Source of the DNA: CAWJEL01 sp964647255
GTDB taxonomy: Bacteria > Chloroflexota > Anaerolineae > CG2-30-64-16
Length of the DNA: 10,242 nt
Reading direction: 5' to 3'
Assembly (NCBI GenBank): GCA_964647255.1
Contig: CAZYGI010000108.1
Location: 1 to 10,242 of the forward strand
A model generated the notes under the pieces. That model saw nothing but the letters and a program-made list of their open reading frames with translations, did not search any database and was not told the origin of the DNA. Both the position numbers and the translations under genes were made by a program. Of this stretch, positions 1 to 5,041 are shown piece by piece; position 1 is the first letter of the stretch; every line of letters starts with the position of its first letter.

Positions 1-2
1 GA

Positions 3-398
3 CCGCCGGCCCCAACCGCCGCGCCGCCGGTGGCGGCGAAGCAGTTCGCCCAGGCCGGCACCGAGTTCCGCAACGCCGACAACGCCAATTTCCAGTGGGT
101 CACGTTCTGGGGCCGCCTCGGCAAGCTCACGGACGCGACGCCGATCGGTGGGTTCACGCTGCGCGTGAGCTCTCCTTCCGGGACGAAGGATGTGCCCTTC
201 AATGCGGTTTGGGAGAACGCTTATGCCGGGATTTCGGGGTCGGAGTTCAAATACAACGTCAAAGTTGAGCTGCCCCGCGCGGCCGGCGGCTTCCGGGCCG
301 TTGTGGTTGACGGAAGCGGCGCCGAGGTGTCTGACGCCATCTCCGGCACCCTGCTCGACATAACCCATGATGTGCTTCTGAACTGGACGCGGCGCTGA
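3..398 (+). CDS. C-terminal part of a probable secreted or surface protein (5' truncated)
   Basis: The reading frame is open from the window edge to a TGA at 396-398, so the start lies upstream. The first visible residues form a Pro/Ala/Thr-rich stretch (PPAPTAAPPV). Such stretches often link an exported or lipid-anchored N-terminus to an outer domain. About 120 residues follow, with the alternating hydrophobic/polar pattern of a beta-sandwich (for example GGFTLRVSSPSG, KYNVKVELP, GGFRAVVVDGSG), ending in LLNWTRR. There are no cysteines, membrane spans or catalytic motif that I recognise. I do not know the family. An outer-surface or ligand-binding module is a guess from composition. The hairpin plus T-run at 440-484, 42 bases past the stop, looks like this gene's own terminator, so it is probably the last gene of its transcript. 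Confidence 0.72.
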   Translation, partial: PPAPTAAPPVAAKQFAQAGTEFRNADNANFQWVTFWGRLGKLTDATPIGGFTLRVSSPSGTKDVPFNAVWENAYAGISGSEFKYNVKVELPRAAGGFRAVVVDGSGAEVSDAISGTLLDITHDVLLNWTRR

Positions 399-439
399 TC
401 CGCAGCGGTTGCTCGATGCCTGACGTGCGATCCGGTGCG

Positions 440-484
440 CCAACCTCCCCGACAGCTTCTCTTCTGGCGCGGAGGTTGGTTTTT
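440..484 (+). terminator. Rho-independent terminator after the first gene
   Basis: A perfect 9-bp inverted repeat, CCAACCTCC (440-448) and GGAGGTTGG (471-479), is followed at once by five T (480-484). The loop is 22 nt. The location just after the stop at 398 fits termination of the upstream plus-strand gene. It also means an ATG at 416 would lie inside the 3' untranslated region of that gene, which argues against using it as the glycosyltransferase start. Confidence 0.72.
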
Positions 485-655
485 CCAGACATCAGCCAGC
501 ACCGCAATGCCGGAGCGGAGCATCCCTTCGATTTCGTTCAGGGCAGGCCTGCGCGGAGGGCGGTAGCCCATTCCGCTCAGGATGTTCATGATCCCTTTTC
601 GGGAGTAGTTTCTTCTGCCGCGGGCGACACCCCGGTGGGTGAAAAAGAAGCATCG

Positions 656-694
656 GCGTTGATCAGCGTTCCTCTGCGTCATCTGCGTTCTATT
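656..694. repeat. Short array of about four 10-bp units (GCGTTxxxxx type)
   Basis: Units begin at 656, 666, 676 and 685, each starting GCGT with a variable second half; the third unit is 9 bp. Read on the minus strand the units resemble RACGCRGAKR, the same consensus as the direct 10-bp units at 2584-2613 inside the next gene, but in the opposite orientation. It ends 15 bases before the preferred glycosyltransferase start. Confidence 0.6.
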
Positions 695-709
695 CTTAAG
701 ATAGGATCC

Positions 710-3652
710 TTGCGGGTTCCTGTCAGTCCCACTCGTGGGCTGTTCCTCATCGTTCTGCTTGGCTTTCTTCTTCGCGTCCTTCGGTTGAACTTTCAGCCGC
801 TCTGGTGGGACGAGGGCTATTCCGTCTGGTTCGCCACACAGTCCGTCAGTCAGATGCTGGCGCTGACCGCGCAGGACATCCATCCGCCGCTGTATTACGC
901 GCTGCTTCACGGCTGGACAGTGCTCTTCGGCGCGGGACCGGTCGCACTCAGACTCCTGTCGGTCAGCATCGGCACGCTGACGATCCCGCTCCTATATCTC
1001 GCTGCCCGGCGCATCCTCGCCCCGCGCGGCGCGCTGTTGGCAGCCGCGCTCCTGGCGATTAACCCGTTGCACGTTTACTACAGCCAGGAAATACGCATGT
1101 ACGGTCTGGTCGCGCTGCTGAGCACTGCGCTTCTTGCTGCAGCGTGGTGCGTCATGGATCAGAGGAGCAGGGGAGCAGGGGAGCAGGGGAGCCAGAACGT
1201 CTCCGTACCTCCGCACCTCCACGCCTTCGCTCCTCTGCTGCTTTACGTCCTCCTCACCACCGCCGCGCTTTACACCCAGTACTACGCCATCTTCCTGCCT
1301 ATTGGGCTGACGCTGTACGCGCTCTGGCGCTGGCGGCGGGATCGGCGGAGTCTGCTCACGTGGCTTGCTGCGCAACTTGCCGTGGCCGTGTTGTATCTCC
1401 CGTGGGTGGTGTACGCCGCGCCGAAGCTGGTGCTTTACGTCAGCCAAAAGGTCGTGGCGGACGCGGACAAGCCGCTCGGCCCGCTGATGTACCTGGCGCG
1501 GCATCTGGCCGCGTTCCTTGCCGGACACCTGGAGGGACCGCTGGCGCCGTGGTGGCCGGCAGCGCTGGTGCTGCTCGTGCCGTTGGCGATTGGCTGGTGG
1601 TTAGCAGCGCGAGGGCGCGGCGAGGGGGCGATGCAACGCGATCGGCTGGTTGCCGTGTCCCCGCGTCCCCGCGTCCCCGTGTCTCCGCGTCAGCTTGCGG
1701 TTTCTAGCTTCCAGCCGCGAGCTTCCAGCTTCCTTCTCATCATGCTGCTCACGGCGCTGACGCTCGGCTGGCTGATCGGCCTGCGCTATCCGTTCTTCCC
1801 AGTGCGCGGGGAACGGCTGCTCCTGCTGGCGCTGCCGCCGTTCGTTCTGCTCGCCGCGGGCGGGCTGGATGCGCTCCGGCGGCGTTGGCGAGCCGCCGGT
1901 CTCATCACGCTCGCGCTCGTAGTCGCGATTTCAGTCGCCAGCCTGGCCGCGTTCTACACCGTGCCGCGCTACCGTGACGACGACTATCGCTCGCTGATCA
2001 ACCACACGGTTGAGCAAGGGCTGCCGGGTGACATGGTATTCGCTGTCTACCCGTGGCAGGTCGGCTACTGGCGCAGCTACGGCAGCCCCGCGGGCCCGGC
2101 CGCGATCCTGACGCCGGATACGGCGTGGAGCCCGGCCGTCTCCGAGGCGCTGGATGCCGCGCTGGCGCGCGGCCGGGTCTGGTTCCCCGCGCACCTGGCG
2201 TTGGGCGCGATCCTGGAGACAGAGATCGAGGCACACCTGGCCAGCCAGGCTGTGCCGTTTGTGAACGAGTGGCACGGCCCGAACACCCGGCTCAGCGCGT
2301 GGGCAGGTGCGGCCACAACTGCCACAAATTTCACCCAGGAAGCCCCGGGGACAGGTTTGCCTGTGCGATTCGCCCTGCCGGGGGGCGAAATGCTGGTGCT
2401 GCAAGCCGTGTCGGGGTCAACCGCGCCGATGCCTGCCACCAACGCGGTGACGCCGGTCGCCCTGGCGTGGCAGGCCAACGTCGCGCCGCCGGTGCTGGCG
2501 GTCAGCGTGCGCCTCACCGACGACCTGGGGCAGATTTGGGCGCAGCACGATTATGAGCCGTTGGGCGGGGCAGCGGCTAATTGGACGCGGATAGACGCGG
2601 AGGGACGCGGACAGGCTGGGGCCACCGACCGTCTCGGCCTTCTGATCCCCGCGGGGACGCCGCCGGGACACTATATCGTCAGGCTGCTGCTCCGCTCGAA
2701 GGGGGGCGAACGTCCTCTGGAAGCGACCGACGCTGACGGCGGGTCGTTAGGGACTTCGGTCCCGTTGTTTGGGCTGGAAGTTGGGCCGGCCGATCAGTCG
2801 CTCGGCCCGGAACGGCTGCCAATAGCGACCCGGCAGGAGGCTGACCTGGGCGATGGGCTGCGTTTCTTGGGGTTCAGCACGGACGAGACAGCTTTGACTC
2901 CCGGCGACCTGCGCAAAGTGAGCCTTTTCTGGGAGGCGGCCAGCCGGCCGACGTCCGATTACACGGCCTTCGTGCAGGTGCTCGGCCGCGACGGCGCGCC
3001 GGTGGCGTTGTGGGAAGCGCCGCCCGGCGCGGCCTATCCGACCTTGCAGTGGGCGGCCGGCATGCTGATGCGCACGCAGGCGAGCTTCCGCATCCCCGCT
3101 TCGGTGTCCGATGGCCGTTACCGGCTGATCGCCGGGCTGTTCCGCGCAAGCGACAAGAAGGTGCTGCGCACGGCCGCCGGCGCCGATCATCTTGACCTGG
3201 GGATGGTCACGGTGCGCGGCCGGCCGCACGATTTGACGCCGCCTCAAGCCGAGCATCCTGCCGATACGACCTTCGGCGCGGTCGCGCGGTTGCTCGGCTA
3301 CGACGTGGCCGCAGCGGAGGCGCAGCCCGGCGGCGCGTTCACTCTGACGCTGTACTGGCAGGCGCTTGCCTACGCCGATCGGCCCTATACCGCCTTCGTG
3401 CACCTGGTGGATGGGGGGGGCGTGATCCGTGGCTACGGCGACAGCGAGCCGGGCGGCGGCGCGTTCCCCACGCCGGGCTGGCTCGCCGGGGAATACCTGG
3501 CCGATGTGCACACCGTATCGGTCGCAGCAGGCGCGCCGGTGGGGACGTATCAGATCGAGGTGGGATTCTACGATCCGGCCAGCGGCGAACGTCTGCGGAC
3601 GCCGGATGGGGCGGATCGGGTGGTTTTGGGAACGTTGGTGGTGATCAAATAA
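710..3652 (+). CDS. GT39/ArnT-like membrane glycosyltransferase with C-terminal beta-sandwich modules
   Basis: Probable polyprenyl-phosphate-sugar-dependent glycosyltransferase of the PMT/ArnT (GT39) type, acting at the outer face of the cytoplasmic membrane. From a TTG at 710 (AGGA at 703-706) it has 980 residues. The first membrane span is followed by PLWWDEG; the Asp-Glu (D34/E35, 809-814) sits where family members carry their catalytic acidic pair. HPPLYY and QEIRMYGL, also typical, follow. About a dozen hydrophobic spans run to residue ~418. The rest is soluble: a divergent beta-rich module (~549-694), then two clear tandem copies (~713-838 and ~857-980) sharing L-x-W-x-A, YTAFV, PT-x-x-W-x-x-G and a closing LG-x-V/L-x-V. 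Two low-complexity insertions (1160-1237, 1654-1733) are repeat DNA read through in frame. The frame is open back to ATG 416, but that start lies upstream of the previous gene's terminator; GTG 635 is another option. The sugar and acceptor are unknown. Confidence 0.85.
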   Translation: MRVPVSPTRGLFLIVLLGFLLRVLRLNFQPLWWDEGYSVWFATQSVSQMLALTAQDIHPPLYYALLHGWTVLFGAGPVALRLLSVSIGTLTIPLLYLAARRILAPRGALLAAALLAINPLHVYYSQEIRMYGLVALLSTALLAAAWCVMDQRSRGAGEQGSQNVSVPPHLHAFAPLLLYVLLTTAALYTQYYAIFLPIGLTLYALWRWRRDRRSLLTWLAAQLAVAVLYLPWVVYAAPKLVLYVSQKVVADADKPLGPLMYLARHLAAFLAGHLEGPLAPWWPAALVLLVPLAIGWWLAARGRGEGAMQRDRLVAVSPRPRVPVSPRQLAVSSFQPRASSFLLIMLLTALTLGWLIGLRYPFFPVRGERLLLLALPPFVLLAAGGLDALRRRWRAAGLITLALVVAISVASLAAFYTVPRYRDDDYRSLINHTVEQGLPGDMVFAVYPWQVGYWRSYGSPAGPAAILTPDTAWSPAVSEALDAALARGRVWFPAHLALGAILETEIEAHLASQAVPFVNEWHGPNTRLSAWAGAATTATNFTQEAPGTGLPVRFALPGGEMLVLQAVSGSTAPMPATNAVTPVALAWQANVAPPVLAVSVRLTDDLGQIWAQHDYEPLGGAAANWTRIDAEGRGQAGATDRLGLLIPAGTPPGHYIVRLLLRSKGGERPLEATDADGGSLGTSVPLFGLEVGPADQSLGPERLPIATRQEADLGDGLRFLGFSTDETALTPGDLRKVSLFWEAASRPTSDYTAFVQVLGRDGAPVALWEAPPGAAYPTLQWAAGMLMRTQASFRIPASVSDGRYRLIAGLFRASDKKVLRTAAGADHLDLGMVTVRGRPHDLTPPQAEHPADTTFGAVARLLGYDVAAAEAQPGGAFTLTLYWQALAYADRPYTAFVHLVDGGGVIRGYGDSEPGGGAFPTPGWLAGEYLADVHTVSVAAGAPVGTYQIEVGFYDPASGERLRTPDGADRVVLGTLVVIK
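1160..1237. repeat. 78-bp compound octamer repeat inside the glycosyltransferase gene
   Basis: Three exact tandem copies of AGCAGGGG (1166-1189) are followed by a second, pyrimidine-rich 8-bp periodic run (units from 1198, 1206, 1214, 1222 and 1230; type TACCTCCG). The outer ends are a perfect 8-bp inverted pair, CAGAGGAG (1160-1167) and CTCCTCTG (1230-1237). The total of 78 bp is exactly 26 codons, so the frame is kept. It encodes a polar Arg/Gly/Gln/Pro-rich stretch between two hydrophobic spans, so it probably lies in a loop. Confidence 0.75.
1654..1733. repeat. Compound octamer plus heptamer repeat inside the glycosyltransferase gene
   Basis: Five 8-bp units of type CGCGTCCC/CGTGTCCC (1654-1693) run directly into 7-bp units of type AGCTTCC (1692-1733, with exact copies at 1706, 1720 and 1727). 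The encoded stretch (VSPRPRVPVSPRQLAVSSF and following residues) is polar and low in complexity, and sits between two hydrophobic spans. The glycosyltransferase frame runs through unbroken. This is the second such insertion in the same gene, built like the one at 1160-1237 from two different unit types end to end. Confidence 0.75.
2584..2613 (+). repeat. Three direct 10-bp units (GACGCGGAxx)
   Basis: Perfectly spaced units GACGCGGATA, GACGCGGAGG and GACGCGGACA lie inside the glycosyltransferase gene, in the divergent beta-rich module. They encode TRIDAEGRGQ and keep the frame (30 bp = 10 codons). The consensus matches the minus-strand reading of the array at 656-694. Confidence 0.65.
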
Positions 3653-3667
3653 TAGAAAACTGACACC

Positions 3668-3805
3668 GTCATCCTGAGGCCGAGTCCCTGACCGCCGTTA
3701 AAGGTGCAAGGTTGTCAGGCCGAAGGATCTCTGCCGGCGGGATTGAGACCTTTCGCTAGACTGGCGCTGGACTGGACTCTGCGCCGTAGGCCCGCTCAGG
3801 GTGAC
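3668..3805. repeat. Nested inverted-repeat element between convergent genes
   Basis: Outer arms GTCATCCTGAG (3668-3678) and CTCAGGGTGAC (3795-3805) pair with one mismatch. Inner arms CGAAGGATCTC (3721-3731) and GAGACCTTTCG (3745-3755) pair at 9 of 11 positions. The motifs CATCCTGAG, CGAAGGATCT and CTCAGGGTGAC strongly resemble a dispersed intergenic repeat that I recall from many bacterial genomes. The element fills most of the 187-bp gap between the glycosyltransferase stop (3652) and the rlmN stop (3840). Transcribed from either side it would fold into a long hairpin, so it could act as a two-way transcription barrier; no clean T-run is present. Confidence 0.68.
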
Positions 3806-3839
3806 AGACGTCAACTTTACAGAGTGTTTAGCCTCAGCC

Positions 3840-5006
3840 TTACCCCTTCGTTCGCTCCACCCTCCGCCTGAGCTGTCCGCACCCCGCATCAATGTCAATC
3901 CCTCGCCGCATGCGGAGCGTCGCTGGGATGCCGTTGCGCTCCAGGAGTGCCTGGAATGCGGCCGCGTGCGCTGCGGTCGAGGGCTGGTAGGGCGATTCGG
4001 CGACGGGGTTGAGCGGGATCAGGTTGACATGGCACATTGCGCCGCCCGTCGGGCTCCGCAGCGGCTTCAGTAGTGCGGCCAACTCTGCGGCCAGTTCCAG
4101 TGTGTCGTTGATGCCATCCATCAGCGCATACTCGAACGTCACCCGCCGGTTCGTGGTCATGATGTACTCCCAGATCGCGGCCATCACCTCGGCAATCGGG
4201 TAGCGCTGGTTCACCGGCAGGAGCTTCGAACGGAGCGCGTCGTTCGGCGCGTGCAGGCTGACGGCCAGGTTGATCTGGAGCGGCTCGCCGGTCAGCTTAC
4301 GGATCCCCTGCGGCAGGCCCACGGTGGAGACGGTGATGTGCCGCGCGCCCAGGCCGAACGCGTCCGGGTCGGTGATCGTTTGCAGCGCAGCCAGGGTGCG
4401 GTCAGTGTTGGCGAACGGCTCGCCCATGCCCATGACGACGATGTTGGTGAGCGGACGCTGGACGCTGGATGATGGACCATTAACGACGGCCGTCGGGCCC
4501 TGATTGATGGTCAATGGTCTGTCGTCGGCCATCAGCGCCCGCGCCGCGGCCAACACCTGCGCCACGATCTCGCCGGCGGTCAAGTTGCGCGCCAGGCCCG
4601 CCTGCCCCGTCGCGCAGAAGACGCAGCCCATCGCACAGCCGGCCTGCGTGCTGATACAGACCGTCCGGCGGTCCTTGGCCGCGCCGCTCACGTCATCATA
4701 GAACATCAGCACCGTCTCGATGGTGAGGCCATCCGGCAGCCTGAAGAGCCACTTGATCGTCTGGCCGTCGGAGGAGCGCTGCTCGTAGATGCTCTCCAGC
4801 GGGTTGAGGCGCGTCTCAGCCGCCAGTCGTTCGCGTAGCGCCTTCGGGAGGTTCGTCATCTCGGCAGGATCGGCGGCTAGCTTCCGGTAGAGCCACTCCC
4901 AGACCTGTTTTGCGCGGAAGCGGGGCTCGCCCCAGCCGACCAATAAGTCGGCAAGCTGATCGCGGCTGAGGTCGAGGAGACTCACAGGATCGGACACGGG
5001 TTGCAT
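3840..5006 (-). CDS. rlmN: 23S rRNA A2503 / tRNA A37 C2-methyltransferase RlmN (radical SAM)
   Basis: Dual-specificity RNA methyltransferase that uses radical S-adenosylmethionine chemistry to methylate C2 of adenosine in 23S rRNA and a subset of tRNAs. The 388-residue product has the radical-SAM cluster motif C124-x3-C128-x2-C131 (QAGCAMGCVFC). It also has the upstream Cys C117 (TVCIST) and the C-terminal C376 (DIDAGCGQL), which by position match E. coli C118 and the methyl-carrier C355; E97 (TIETV) matches the family's conserved Glu. VVMGMGEPFAN (190-200) and ISTQ/STVG segments are typical. Start ATG at 5006, with a GGAG about 12 bases upstream. Residues 161-186, just before the MGMGEP motif, are a 26-residue low-complexity insertion encoded by heptamer repeat DNA. 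The gene follows the kinase-fusion gene by 35 bases on the same strand and is probably cotranscribed with it. Confidence 0.95.
   Translation of the reverse strand: MQPVSDPVSLLDLSRDQLADLLVGWGEPRFRAKQVWEWLYRKLAADPAEMTNLPKALRERLAAETRLNPLESIYEQRSSDGQTIKWLFRLPDGLTIETVLMFYDDVSGAAKDRRTVCISTQAGCAMGCVFCATGQAGLARNLTAGEIVAQVLAAARALMADDRPLTINQGPTAVVNGPSSSVQRPLTNIVVMGMGEPFANTDRTLAALQTITDPDAFGLGARHITVSTVGLPQGIRKLTGEPLQINLAVSLHAPNDALRSKLLPVNQRYPIAEVMAAIWEYIMTTNRRVTFEYALMDGINDTLELAAELAALLKPLRSPTGGAMCHVNLIPLNPVAESPYQPSTAAHAAAFQALLERNGIPATLRMRRGIDIDAGCGQLRRRVERTKG
4453..4529. repeat. Heptamer-periodic repeat inserted in frame in rlmN
   Basis: The sequence reads as eleven 7-bp units. It opens with GGACGCT GGACGCT GGATGAT and GGACCAT (4453-4480), and ends with GGTCAAT GGTCTGT (4509-4522); the middle units are degenerate. 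GACCAT (4475-4480) and ATGGTC (4507-4512 and 4514-4519) make it partly inverted. It matches RlmN residues 161-186, a stretch that I do not expect in a standard RlmN between the helix after the Fe-S motif and MGMGEP. The 26 codons keep the frame. Confidence 0.72.
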
Positions 5007-5041
5007 TCGTCGGTCAACTCCAATGGCAGCTCAGGCCGAGA

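Larger units (their letters stand above)
399..709. other. Gene-free stretch built from dispersed-repeat fragments
   Basis: I see no convincing gene here, although the plus-strand frame of the downstream glycosyltransferase stays open through it (ATG at 416). After the terminator at 440-484 the sequence contains fragments that look like dispersed repeats: a TTCGTTCAGGGCAGGC-type piece (about 523-547), a CGCTCAGGAT piece near 573-582, and a run of four roughly 10-bp units each starting with GCGT (656-694). Translated, the stretch gives low-complexity residues with no transmembrane or glycosyltransferase character. It probably holds the promoter of the glycosyltransferase, but I could not pick out a good -35/-10 pair. 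Confidence 0.55.

Noticed and set aside
635..637. GTG 635 as glycosyltransferase start
   Set aside because: It has no ribosome binding site, and the residues between it and 710 come from the 10-bp repeat array. It is kept only as a minor alternative.
221..910. 229-residue minus-strand open frame
   Set aside because: It overlaps the first gene, the terminator and the glycosyltransferase start. Its composition (Arg/Gln/Pro-rich) is typical of antisense frames in GC-rich DNA.
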